Shown piece by piece: positions 35,935-48,520 of a stretch of 64,000 bases of DNA. The position numbers and the translations under genes were made by a program. Each line of letters starts with the position of its first letter. The first letter of the stretch is position 1. The notes beneath the pieces were generated by a model, which saw only the letters and a list, made by a program, of their open reading frames with translations, was not told the DNA's origin and made no database searches. Origin of the DNA: Nissolia schottii. Lineage: Eukaryota > Streptophyta > Magnoliopsida > Fabales > Fabaceae. The stretch covers positions 111,349 to 175,348 of the forward strand of contig QANU01099245.1 in assembly GCA_003254905.1 (NCBI GenBank), in the 5' to 3' direction.

Positions 35935-37320
35935 ATAAAATTACCGTTGGAGGTCTTTTATACTATTCATCAATACTGATGATTTTTTATAAAAATGAGC
36001 AGAACATTCATTTATTATTCTCTCTTGACCCGCATGAAGCAAATCCTTGGACCATGACTACATGAGTATGACGTTGAATCTGAAAAACCGTTACCACAGC
36101 TAAGAAGAAAACGGTTCTGTAATGGGAACTCCACGGAAATAATTATTTACTTCTAGTTGCGTGTAGATATTAAAAATGATTAAAAATAATGTATTTTATA
36201 AAGTTATTCTTATTTATTATTTTTTATTAAATTTATTTAATTAGAGATGATAAAAAATAGTTAATATGGTTTAAATTTAATAAGTGGATGATTATTTGTG
36301 AAAATATCATAATAAAAAGGAGAATAATTATTTGATTATGGATGAAATATTATTTGGGGAGAAATGTTATATTCTCCAACTCCATAAACTTATGAATTCT
36401 CCTGCACACAAAAATAAGTAATTTTTTAGTAGTTTTTATGTTTCTAAGACATTGTTTACATTTACTCCCTCTATTCATTATGAAAGTTAAAATAAAAAAT
36501 TTTAATTTTATTAAACATTTAATGTAATTAAAAATATATAAATTTATTTTTTTCAATATAAAACTATCATGTTTGTCAATTTATATAGAGATAATTTTGT
36601 TAATTCATATTATTTTATGAATTTATAAAAATAATTTTTTTTATTTTAATATGTGTAATGTTTGATTTTGAATAATTAATATTGGAGAGTATTTTTTTAT
36701 TACTTTTCATCATTTTTAATGTGCCGGAGAGTTGGTAGGTTGATTAGGTTAGTAGAAATATATAGCATTTGGCTTATTTAGGATTGACTTGCAAACGGTT
36801 AAAGAGTGTGAATCTAAAATATATAGCAAAACCTTTATTATGACTAATGTTAATATATTTAATCTAGGAGTATAATAACTTAACTGTTCATCAATACCGA
36901 AAAAATAATTTAACTGTTAGCTTTTAGACAAACACACAGTAATATAAAATTGTATCTGTTAATATATTTAATAGTATAATAATCGGAGAGTATATTTCAA
37001 TATTTTCAGGCTCTAAATGATAACTCCAACATAACCTTTTTATGTGGTCAGTAGAAAGGAGCAATATAGGACTGTCGTCGCCTCCAAAACCTCATCTGAA
37101 CCGAGGTGGCTAATCGAAGGCCTATGTTGTGAAGGTATAGCTAGCCTGATAAGGTCCTCAAAAGTGGTTTCTTAACTGATACTTTGACCATAAGAAACTC
37201 ACATGAGGAAACCTAAAGCTAGGCCAATGTGATTGTTCAACTTAGATAGATATATTGTATTACCTTTTTTACACGTATTTATAATAAAGTTTGTGAAAGT
37301 TATAAACAAGCGAATGCGTT
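35935..37320. other. AT-rich intergenic region with Stowaway-like remnant
   Basis: At about 36465 the sequence tactccctctattcattatg looks like a Stowaway left end, and aatattggagagtat near 36680-36695 could be the decayed right end. No genes recognised. Confidence 0.4.
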
Positions 37321-37720
37321 TTTTTTTTTTGGGAGGTAGAAGAAGGCATTTCATTGATTAACAAGACTAGAGTACAATTGGACAATATCCATGAGATCTC
37401 AACGGGCAATCCTCTATCCAAACCTCATTTGCATAGTTGCAAGCAATCTTGGCTAGTGAGTGAGCAACCATGTTGCCTCCTCTCCTAGTATAATTGAAAC
37501 TACAAGATAAAAGGACTGTCCTAATGTTTTACTCTAGCCTATAATTGAGTAGAAGTATGAAGGATGATCCGCACCATAGTATATGACTTGGATGGCTTCT
37601 AAGTAATCGCTCTAAACTTCAATGTTCTTGAAAAGAATGTCCAGCGTCAACTTTAAACCCAAACGAATATCCATGCTTTTAGCTATTCTAACCTCACTCT
37701 CGCAATGAATAATCTTAGAT
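37321..37720 (-). mobile_element. 5'-truncated LINE tail with poly(A)
   Basis: On the minus strand the sequence encodes RRGGNMVAHSLAKIACNYAN then EVWIEDCP, the C-terminal end of the RNase H domain of plant LINEs. About 90 bases of 3' UTR and a run of A (a T run at 37321-37330 on the plus strand) follow. Stops occur upstream. This is the usual form of a 5'-truncated, retrotransposed LINE copy. Confidence 0.7.
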
Positions 37721-40700
37721 GAAGATGATAAAGTTCACTTTTATTACTAGGGTATCAAATTCACTTTTATTACTAGGGTATCCGAATATAGTGTGTTGAA
37801 CTTACATAAGAATCCCAGGCTGTAAGGTTAGTTTTTTAAACTGGGCCTTTGATTGGGCTTTTATACTTGAATTGGGCCCGGCATTTATATATAGTATTTC
37901 GCACTATCCTATCCATATTTCTATCTACGTCCCCTTCTACCTAGTCTACCCTCCTGGAGGCGAGTTTTATTGGGTATTTCCTTTTCACTTATAGGGGCTT
38001 TAATTTCCTTACGTAACCTTTAGCCAATACATCTCTTTCATCTTACTCACCCCTCAAAACCATGTTGGAAATTGGTATCCATTCGAATCAAGATCACGCT
38101 GCTGATGACTCTTTTAACCATTTCAAGCCATATATGGCATATTTATAGTATAAAAAGAAAGTAAATAACCTCACTCTAGGCGTTGAATTTATATGATAGG
38201 TCGGCACAGATGAAATTGAATTATACTTTTTTCTATCGAAATACTTACTATTAATTTGTTGGGCAGAACATCGGCTTGAATGTTGGGAATTGATTGATGG
38301 GTAAGAAATTCATGTGCAATGTCATTCCTTTATGAAACAATATAATAATTAATATAGTACACTTACCATTATTAAGAAACTAATGAGAATCATTTGGATT
38401 TGGGTAAAACAGGGAAGAAAGGCCTAAAACCATATAATAATACTATTGTGGGCGGACCCTTTGTTTTGTGTTTGAATGTTAATTGGTGATTAATATTATA
38501 GCATCCTCCGCTGTTTGCTTGTCAAACTCAACAGGAAAGGAAATCGCCCCCACTCTGTAAGGACCACCTACCTAGCCAACCGAAACAAAACAAAAAGGGG
38601 CTAAAAATAATGGCACTATGTTTTACATTAATACTTTAATGATAGGTTACACTTTAAATTTGCTTAAGAAATCTTTAAACATCAACAATTTTTTGCTTAG
38701 ATGGTAAGGAAGTCCATTTGACAAATTATTATTGTAAACAATAAACATTTATGTTGAATGATTTATATTCCTTATCTATACAAGACTACAATCATTTTCA
38801 AGTTTTAAAAACTAAAAATTTAAAAAAAAAATGGTTGTGAGGGAAAATGTGACCTATGAATAGGATGTGTACAATTTCAGCACATCCATTTCAACTGAAA
38901 TTGACACCCAATTTGTCCCTTCCCGTCCATTATCTATCTCCTAGGCTAAAGCTACCAAGTTGAAAAGCCAATTCAATTCCATTACCTTATGCTATGATGA
39001 TTTCCTGCAGTTTCCATTTTCCGCCACCAAAATAGCAATTTATTGCATGGGCCAGCAATAATGGTGCTCACTGTTTTTAACTCTTCCGGAAGGAGCCGCG
39101 TGGAGCCCGTGAAGGAGGAGTCCGACACCAACATGGCTTGGAATAATGGATTTTTAGGGGCAGTGGGTGGGGTTTTATGGTGCCCACCGACAATGACGTT
39201 GAAAGTTCCTCTCAAGAAAAAAGTATAAGATGAAAATCATTTGAGACAGTTATGCTCACAAAAATATTGAATTTATTATGATAAAATTTGTGAACTTCAC
39301 ACCTTTATAAATGTTATATCAAAGTTGTTCTAAATGATTTTTACAATAGAATTACTCATTTGTTTTTATCTTTCATTAGAGATTTTTTTTATTTTTTTTT
39401 TACATGAACACAAATTTATCACCTTATTATTTTTAGATACATTCATGATAAAATTAGGTCTGGTTAACTTTATTTTGTGGGTTTACTTTGCACCCCCATT
39501 TTGGTCCATCCACCGTAAGGCTAAACTGACGGGTTAAGAACCTTCCAACCTTTTTTGGCCTCCCCCAGTTGAATTTTGTGACCAAAGTGAGCTCTTTTCC
39601 AACGAACCTATTATAACGAGTGATGACAAACTGCGATTGCTGTGTTGAATTATTGTCATTTATGACAACTATAGTTATGAATAAAGTATATATAGCTCTA
39701 GGTACAATGAATCTTTATAGTCTTATAGGAAAGGCGTCATCATGATCTCGGTACTCTGCTCCAAACGTCCTTATTTTTTTCAATGTGTACTATATATTAG
39801 TAGTATTCACCAGACCAAACCAATCCACTGCCTGTGTTTCTTAGGACGTTTTTGAGATAGACGGGTGGCACAAGTAACCATCTATGTCTGCATTTAAGGA
39901 TGGAAGAACGAGTCAGCAAGATCATTAAGAATCTGGCATAGTTAGGTATGGCTGTCACCAACTTTGAATATTCTCCCCTGTCGGTGGTGCCAAGGATGCT
40001 AGTAGCACTAAATTATACACATTACAAAAACATAACAAAAAGTGCACAAGTCAAAATAGGTGTATGTTAATGTAACGTGTGTGACCTTCATAGATAACAT
40101 AAATAACCCTATGCCCAATCAAATCACACCGCAAACTGGTGAAAGTTAAACAAGGAAAAGTTCGGTAGAGGAACAAATACGGTGCCGACACTCTCCAAAG
40201 GTTGGAGGGAGGGAAAAGAAAACAAAGAGAGAGAGAGAGACCCTACACACTTCCCAGCCTTGCGCTCTGATTAGTCATACATTACTTCTCTGCTTTATGA
40301 TGGCGACTTACCAACGATTAATGAATCACACACACAATAGCGCTAGCTATTAACAGACAAAAAAACAAAAGAAACTGTCACCACTCTAAATTGGCTTAAC
40401 TAGGTGACAAAATAGTTACACAGGTTTTGGATATCAAAACATCAATCACGGGCAGTGAGGAAATTTAAGAACAGTGGCCTTACAATGAAACCTTTTGGTA
40501 AAGAGGATATAGCTTTTTTGAAAAAGAAAACGAGAGAATAGAATAGAATAGAAAAAGCACAACACTATGCTGATATGTGTAGATGCCTGATGATGATTGC
40601 ATGTGATGAAGGTACTGTGTGCAGTTAAAATGTACACAATAAGTGAACTTTTCTCTCCCATTTTTTACGGCTACCTGAGGTCTTTTTGTACAAAAGAACA

Positions 40701-40762
40701 ACGCAAGAAATTATTTACAGCGAGGTGATTAAGTAATATATTTGAAGGTTTAATATCACTAA
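37721..40762. other. Intergenic region, nothing recognised
   Basis: No family resemblance was found in either strand. A (GA)n run occurs at about 40226-40240. The interval ends at the stop of the minus-strand U-box gene, whose 3' UTR should lie just below 40763. Confidence 0.4.
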
Positions 40763-42824
40763 TTAAGCAGTGTGTGTTAAGAAGGGAGATCGGTTGAGCC
40801 TCTCAAGAATACCATTAGCCTTCCTTTTCGCCCTTGAAGTCCCACATTTTGCTAGTTTAGAGAGTGTGCCGTTGGCTTTTTCTTCTTCCCTGATTTCCTT
40901 CAACTTCGTTCTATCACTGTAACAGATTGTGTATAGGATTGCAACACAATTTTCCTTGGTTCGTTCTGAGGTGCTCTCCCTTATAATACCTAGTAAGAAG
41001 GGGACAGCGCCGAGATCCCCCATTTCTTCAATGGCCTTGGGATGGCTGGAAAGGAGTGCCAATATAGCCAACAACTCGTCGACTAAAATGTGGTCCATGA
41101 TCTTGTTCAGAATAACCTGAACCGCCCCTTCTCGCACGGTCCTCCCTTTATTCTCGTGCGCGAGACACAGGTTGAATACAGCTGAAGCAGCATCTTTTGC
41201 GGCTAGTGGCTGTCCCTCCTCCAAAAGGTCGATCAAATGTTTGATAGCTCCAGACTTTCCAATGATGAGTTTGTTGGAATCAAGAGCAGATAATGTGAAA
41301 ATAGCTGCCGCAGCGTTGCTTCTCGTCTGAATGGTTCCCGATTTCAAGGCATCAATGAGCAGGGAAATGACAGCTGGATCCTCCCCAAACACCTTCTTAT
41401 TGTCATCATGGATTGAGAGATTTAGAATAGTTGTAATCAAGTCCTCATGAAGATCAGGGTGAACATGTGGCGTATCAGGCGACAACGGACTGAGCAAATG
41501 TGGAATCACATCGCTGGACTCCCCAACAAGGGTCCTAAATGAAGGCATTTGCTTCGTTAACTGACGAAGCTCTTTCGCAGCTTCTTTCTGATCGGGAACA
41601 GACAACAGCAGCTTACGAAGTAGTGAATCTAAGTGGTCTCTATCTGCATTGATGACTACTTCATTAACGTCCTGCACAGGCTTCGGCATCTCGATTCCAT
41701 GCTCCTTACACCACTGCACAATCATGTCTCGGACCAAGTAGTTAGGAGTAAGGATGGTGTGCGAGAGGACTTGCTGGGTTTGAGGGCATGTTCTGTGGCC
41801 TTCATTCAGCCACCTCTGGATGTATGCCCGATCGTAAGTCTGCGTCATCAAAAGACACATAATTAGTAACACATCAGTGAACAGAGGCCACAATTGAGAA
41901 AAAACCACCAGCATTTACATTCTTTTAATACATTTTAGAAACCTCGGAACATCAACCTCCCAATGCAAACACTTTTCCCTACACTTACAGGCTTCATCTA
42001 AAGGAGGTAAAAAATAAAAAACAACTAAACTATATCTCAATCTCGGAACAAGAAAACACAAGAAAAATATGAAAGACAATCAATCACCTTGTTTGAACCC
42101 ATTAATCCATCAAAGGCAAGGAATAAAAAGGATGGTTTCGAAATTTGAACACCCTAAACTACATTACATCAGTTTTTAAACCACTCCGTTCTGTATACTG
42201 TTCCTCCCCCGTTCTCTCTCTCTCTCTATATATATATAAAGAAATAAATAAATTATAAAAAATAAAATAAAAAACGCAAATAAACCCGAACTGCATCTGT
42301 TTTCCTAAAAAATAAAAATTACACAAAAGTGATGGTATCGAATATCGATAGTGTAATCTCGATCCCTAGAAACACATCCATCTCAAAAAGCAATTCAATT
42401 CTATGAGAGGACATTAATGTTGGCGCAATCATCATAAGAAAGATACACGTTTCAACGAGCAATTTCCAGCACAAACGAAATTCACGAGAAATTACAGTAA
42501 CAGAAAAAGGGGGAAAAATCGTGAAAGGAAATTGGGGGGAACCTGTCCGGTGGCCAAGATAACGGGATCGGTCATCAATTCGGTGGAAATGGGGCAACGA
42601 AATTCGGGAGGAACGGGGAACTCGTCGGAGAAGGAGGAGGCGGTGCGAGCAGGACCGTTGTTGAAATCCCTGAGAGCGGAGAGAGTGGCAATAGCCTCGT
42701 CGGCGGTGCGGGCGGCGTAGTCGTCGTCCTCCACGATCGCCTTGACCAATCCCCGCAGCCTGTCCTTCAATTCCACCACCGCTTTCGCGCTTCCCTCTGA
42801 CACCCCTCCCTCTCTTTTCGCCAT
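40763..42824 (-). CDS. U-box E3 ubiquitin ligase with ARM repeats (PUB9-like)
   Basis: Two exons on the minus strand, 42824-42543 and 41839-40763, join in frame for 452 residues. The U-box spans about 72-140 and is split by the intron: PPEFRCPISTELMTDP and VILATGQ in exon 1, TYDRAYIQRWLNEGHRTCPQ in exon 2. This domain recruits a ubiquitin-charged E2. From about 170 onward are armadillo repeats (LITTILNLSIHDDNKK, AAAAIFTLSALDSNK, AASAVFNLCLAHENKGR, KENCVAILYTIC) that bind substrates. The start at 42824 follows a long untranslated stretch without an in-frame ATG. It resembles Arabidopsis PUB9 more than the larger PUB12/13 class because the N-terminal UND domain is missing; the paralogue name is tentative. 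Confidence 0.93.
42214..42238. repeat. (CT)n(AT)n microsatellite in U-box intron
   Basis: A run of CT dinucleotides followed by AT dinucleotides lies within the single intron of the U-box gene. Confidence 0.85.
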
Positions 42825-43715
42825 TACTAGCTACAACAAAAATTTAACAGGTAAGAGAGAATGGTTGAAAAGAAGGAGGATATTTCATCCTTCGAAATTT
42901 GATGGAGTGGAGAAAAAAGAGTATGGATGCCACAAAACTTGTCTTGCACAAATGCAATACAAATTACAAATATACGATAGTCACAAGATTGTGTTTTGTA
43001 TCTCTTTTTGTTTGTTTGGTAACCTAAGGCTATAAATGTAAATTAAACGGTGTTAAGAGCCCCACTAGTACGCTACCAGCGGCTATTTGTATATTTTTCA
43101 TATTTGTATTTTCAAGTCCAAACTCACGGGAACACGCACATACACAGTTTCCACGCCTCTTTTTCATTTACCTTGTATTCACCCCCTTCTCTATTTCCCC
43201 TACCCACCCACTACGGCACCACCGCTGTATCAAACAATTATCTGTAGCCACGGGTTTTATCGACTAAAATGGAAATAAATAAATAACATGGATAAATTCC
43301 CGTACCCCTTCATTTTATGGGCTACCAAATGAGCCCTAAAAACTATTTTATGCTACAAAATTCAAGCTTTTAAATATTGGAGTTTACTTCAATATCTCAT
43401 AAAATTTAAAGATGTCGGTGTTATATAAAATTTAAAGATATTTATATTATAATGTATAAGATTTAGTTAAATATCTTTTTCTGTTCAGACTCATGCAATG
43501 CTTCAATTAGTGCTTCATAATGTAGATAGTCCATTCATTTTATTTTACGTTTTGGTATTGGAAGGTGTCAAAGCCCAAAAGAGAAACAAATAGAATAAAT
43601 TGTAATTCCACACCCAACCCTGTAACCATAACCATTTCTTGTAACAATCTCCGCGAGCTCTTCAGGTGGAACATACCAAATCAACAATGTAGACAGTCCA
43701 TATTACTACACACCA

Positions 43716-44409
43716 AGGGTGTTCATGGTCCGGGTTGGCCTTTATCCGAACCCAACCCTATATTTAGATCAACCAATTTTGAGGACCCAGACCCCGACCT
43801 TAAATCTGATAGACTTGATGATCTTTGGGCTGAGTTAAAACCCGAGTTTAGATTGGACCAAAAACGGGCTAAAGCTATCTCAAACTTCAAAATAAAAAAT
43901 AACATCCATTAAAAAATAAAGTTAAAAATATTGCAAACTAAACATTATATTTCCTAACTAAATACTCATTAATTTCAAACACTACAACAAAATGACATAA
44001 AATTTATAATCTTAACATTCCCATTCAAACTTCCATAGTTTTAGTGGAACATAAACAACAAAAAAATAATAAGTGCACTAAAATAGATTTCTACACATCG
44101 AAGTAGACATGGTTTAACTACAATAGATACCAAAAATGGACATGGTTTAAGAAATAAACACCAAAATAGACATGATTTAAATACAATAGTCACCAAAATA
44201 GATATGGGCTACGGGATGAGAAGGAAAGAAAATAAAAAATGCATAGTATAGTAGTGTATGCGGGCCGGGCCGAGGGACCCGAGACTAAACCCAAACCCAA
44301 TATGAATTAAAATCGAGCATTTTTAGAGTTGTTTAAAATTAGGTCCAATTCAGCCCGAACGCTTCAGGCAGGTCTGGGTTAGCGGGCCGGACCGGTTATG
44401 AACACCCCT
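43716..44409. mobile_element. Non-autonomous TIR element (GGGTGTTCA ends)
   Basis: The left end reads AGGGTGTTCATGGTCCGG and the right end CCGGACCGGTTATGAACACC followed by CCTA, an inverted pair of about 18-20 bp with a few mismatches. The interior is about 690 bp with no transposase; its GC-rich ends (cgggccgggccgaggg) contrast with an AT-rich middle. A target duplication could not be fixed. Superfamily not assigned. Confidence 0.65.
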
Positions 44410-44436
44410 ACTAGACACATGAAGGCCCAATCCTTA

Positions 44437-45135
44437 AAGGTGTGTTTGGAATTAAAAAAGATAAAAAAATGATTTAATTTGTAAATCAATCATTATTTTT
44501 GAAATCAAATATATAAAGTAAGATTTGAATTGATTTAGAAATCAATTCTTATGTTCGGAGTTTATTAAAATAGAAATTGATTTAGTTTTATTTATTAATT
44601 TACATTTTTGTCCTTACTAAATTAGGGAATGATTTGAACTTTTTTTGAAAACAATAGTGTTTTAAAAAGAAACATTCTTTTAAAAAAATGGAAAAATATT
44701 TTTTGATAAAAAATTCAAAATAAAAAATAACAAAATTTATATTTTTTTGATAAAATACTTTTTCCAAATTTTTTTATTGTGAATAAAAAAAGTATATTTT
44801 AATTAGGTTATGCATAGTTGATAGAGTTTGTGAAATTTTGGGTATAATAGTAGTAAAATATTTTTATAATAAGGTTTGATTTGATAAAGATGGTAGAGAT
44901 TATAAGTTAAATAATTGAATAAGGGTAAAATAGTCTTTTATGTTTGAAGAAAATCAATTCTAAACAAATCTTTACAAAAATGATCGAATTTCTAATGTAA
45001 GTAAATTAAATTTCCATGGATTTAAGAAATCAAATCAATTCTCATTTATTCAAACACCAAACACAATGTTTAATGCAATTTGATTTGCAAATTAAATCAT
45101 TTTCTATCTTTTTTTTTAATTCCAAACACACCCTT
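44437..45135. mobile_element. TIR element with long inverted repeats (AAGGTGTGTTTGGA ends)
   Basis: The left arm AAGGTGTGTTTGGAATTAAA continues through aaagataaaaaaatgattta, atttgtaaatcaa. The right arm is its reverse complement, ending attccaaacacacccttg. Arms match over about 55 bp. A second internal echo (caaatcaattct, ttgatttagaaatcaattc) is visible. It follows the previous TIR element by only 27 bp. No coding sequence; a target duplication was not seen. Confidence 0.75.
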
Positions 45136-45299
45136 GTAGCAACTCAGCTTATGCCTTTCATTTGGACCATCAAACAAACTATCTTAGCTCTCTTTTTTCC
45201 CCATTGGAGGGCCTAAGCCCACAAAAAATAGAAAACTAAGAACAATTAATGAGAGAGGGTATCATTTAGGAGGATCAGAGAATAGTTCCAGATCGTTAA

Positions 45300-45785
45300 G
45301 TTGCACGAGTTGCCAAGCGCCCAATTTTCGATTTTCTTCTCTAAAGACGTGTTGGAAAGAGATGAGCCAATTCATTTTGGTCCATTTCTGGATGATGCAA
45401 CCAAGATTAGGGTGCTCCCTGTTCAAAATTGTTATGCTTGCAAGGGAGTTCGATTAAATTATAACTTTTCTGAACCTGTTTTGCCAAGCTCAGCTTGCAT
45501 GGCTGGCTGTGTCTTCACTAACGGATGCCGCAATCCTGAATAGTGTACTTGCCAGTACTGTCTCTGATAACCCTGCCAAAGCTTGCTGTATTGATTTTTA
45601 CCCACTCATGTCGGGGTGGGTTCCAGCATATGTGTTGCTAAGATTTATTGATGTTCTTGCCACTTGTCGATGCAGAGAGGATCTAGAAATTTTCAGTTGC
45701 CCTTTCAAGGACGTCATTTACAGTTCTGTCCACACTTTTAGTGCTTCCCTAAAAAACCATCTCATTCCTTTGCTTCTGATTTAAA
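45300..45785 (+). other. Possible gene fragment, unrecognised
   Basis: The plus strand has protein-like stretches: FFSKDVLERDEPIHFGPFLD in one frame up to about 45540, then LSSLTDAAILNSVLASTVSD and LMSGWVPAYVLLRFIDVLAT in another from about 45510. Composition is less AT-biased than the surroundings. There is no complete gene: the frame shifts near 45510 and both sides lack obvious splice sites. It may be a captured or decayed exon pair of a larger gene. I do not recognise the protein. Confidence 0.35.
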
Positions 45786-46043
45786 CCGTTTTGAACAAAC
45801 AAGTTTAAAACATAAAATGAATGTGAATGAAAGAGATTTTGGGTAGGTAAGCTTGTTTTGGGAATAAAGGAATGGAAGGAGAAAATGGTGAAATAAAAAC
45901 TAGAATCTGATTTGAGGAAGAAAAAGGGGAAATATGAAGGTTGGATGGTGAGGGTGAACAGCCCTGCCTCCCAGTCCAAGCCCTAGTGTGGGTGAGCTTG
46001 TTTATGGAGCTTGAGAATCAATCAATGTGGTGTACACCCCCTG

Positions 46044-46538
46044 GTGCTGGAGAGGGCGTGTTTTTTGCCTGATGGGTATGGTTGATGTTGGTTCTTGTTT
46101 TACTTCTCTCTGGTTTTTCCTTTGATTCTTCCCTCTTGTTCTCTCTTTTTGTTCCCTCTTATTTTCTGCTGTTATGTTCTTGTTCTCTTTTTTCTTCCTC
46201 CTCACCAGCCCCCTCTTCTTATTCTCTTTCTTTTTTCTCCTTTCTCTCCCACTCCCCCTTGGATCCCTTATGCCTCCTCGGGCTCCCACAGGTCTTGTCC
46301 TTTTCGGGGAGCAGCAGCTGCAGGTCCTGGCTGCCTGCTCCCCAGTCTGCAACATCACTTAAACTTACCTTCTCTCTCAAGACTCCCACTTTCACCAAAT
46401 AACCTAAGCACAAACAAATCCCCCTTTTGTCTCCATTCTTAGATAGTGATAAACAACCCCTAAAAACGTGCTCTAGGCTGCCTACAGGTTACTTCTGCAG
46501 ATGGGTCACCAGGGGTATCTTGAAAAAAACACGCCCTG
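46044..46538. mobile_element. Possible small TIR element (GGGCGTGTTTTTT ends)
   Basis: GGGCGTGTTTTTTG near 46049 is mirrored by AAAAAAACACGCCC near 46525-46538, a 13-bp pair. The interior is strongly pyrimidine-rich (ctctttttcttcctcctcac). Further copies of GGGCGTGTTT at about 46589 and 46741 make the true ends uncertain. Confidence 0.4.
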
Positions 46539-48520
46539 CAACCTGCTGGGCGTTTTTGTGTCATTTGGTTGGCAGCTTGCCTGTGAGGGCGTGTTTGGCT
46601 GGTTGATTCTCAAAGTTCCATGTTTGGCCAAAAGGCCTTGGAGTGGATCCCGTGACATCTTTGAGATGTGGGGCAGAGCTCAAAGTCCCCCAATCCATTA
46701 CGCCTCATAGTTCCCCTTGCTCTACCATAGACATGCTGAGGGCGTGTTTTGTTTGGCATCACCCTGTGCCAATTCCTCAATGTCCATGCTAGAGACAATT
46801 TTATGTGTTTAATATTCTTAATACTATTCTAAATACATATATTACAAAAGGGTCTGTATCAGCTTCCAAATTGTCCAAGCTGTTTTAAAAGAACAACTCT
46901 TCCTAACTAATCTTCTGGTGAGTTCCCCATTGGTTTGTTAGGTTCATGCTAACCCAATCCGCAGTATTGCTGGCAAAAAATTAGAAAATTTTATGGGGTT
47001 TTACTAATTACTAGCTTACACTAGATTCTGGCCGCGTGGGCATACACGATTGTGATCGTTTCCCCATTTAGCCTCTCTAGCTGCAGTGAGACTTTTGTTA
47101 TGAATGAATATCCATATGAAGGTTTTCATTCTTGGGATACCTTTCCACTTAATAGATTTTTGACCCCTCTGACTCACTCTCACAAAGGATAGAGTATGCA
47201 TTCTTAATTGATAAGATTCCATCTTTAGAGCTGCTCTGGTATATTTCATCTTTTGCTCCCATGGTGTTGGGTCTCATCGTGGCAATAATCTCGTTTGCTA
47301 TCTGTTCAGGGACACTTCGTAGTAACAGGTATGTGTTCCAATCACCATTTTCAGTGACCATATCTGCAACTGTTAGATCACACTTTGGGGAGCTCGTGAT
47401 CAACTAGGTTTCTCAGCTTCATTCCTGGTTTGTTCCAACAAACATTTCAGAAATTTGTTTCTTTTCCATCCCCAATTGATATGCCCAGATTTTCCCAAGC
47501 CTTTCCAGAGGAAAGAGTTAGCATTAGTGGTCTTAATCTGATTTCTTATGCTTGTATTTCTGCCATATTTTCCCAAAAGGACTCTTACCCACAAGTCGTT
47601 TGGGTTTGTAATGATTGTCCATCCAATTTTGAGAAGGAAAGCCTCATTCAAAGTGCTCATAGTCCTAAATCTCAGTCCCCCCTACTGCTTCAGTTTCTTA
47701 ATGGTTTGCCAGTTGACAAGGTGTATGAAACTCCTTTGTGCCTCTTCAATTTCATTACAAATACTCTTTGGGACTTGGGTATGCTTCATATTGTAAATGG
47801 CGAGGGAACCCAGGATCGATCTTACTAACACAGTTCTTCCAGCCAAGGACAAGCATTGGGTTTTCCATCCCTGAAGTTTTGAGTTTACTTCGCTCACTAT
47901 ATTGTTGAAGTGATCTTTACAGGTTCGTCCTTGAGATATGTAGGCTCTTAGGTATCTACCAACATCAGTTGAGTCCACGTAGCCACTTCTATTCTTGATA
48001 ATATCCCTGGTTGCTTGAGGAACAGTACGGGAGAAAAAGATGCTAGTTTTCTCGGCATTCACCCTATGACTTGATGCATTGCAAAATTGTCCAGAATGCT
48101 TTTAATGGTATCCATCTGATTGAGGTTGGCTTATGAGAATAACAGGATGTCATCTGCCAAAAGCAGGATGGGGATGATTGGGCCATTTCTTCCAGCTTAC
48201 ATAGGTTTCCAGGCTTTTCCCTCAATTGCCTCATGAATCAAATGAGGCAATCGGTCTATGCAAATTACAAATAAATAGGGGGAGATGGGTTCGCCTTGTT
48301 GGATCCCTCTTGAGGGGGGAAACCTCTTATTTCTCTCCATTCCATACCACCGAATGGCACGGCGAGGTCACACACTCCATGATGAGAGGCATGGATGAAG
48401 GAATTGCCAGCTGAGCCTGTCATAGGCTTTCTCAAGATCTATCTTGATTGTCACAAGGCTTTTTTTTTCCACACATAGTTTTCATCAAGTGGACCATTTC
48501 TTGAGCTATGATGATGTTGT

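Noticed and set aside
37721..40762. Hidden gene between the LINE tail and the U-box gene
   Set aside because: Open frames are short, have no family resemblance and no consistent splice sites.
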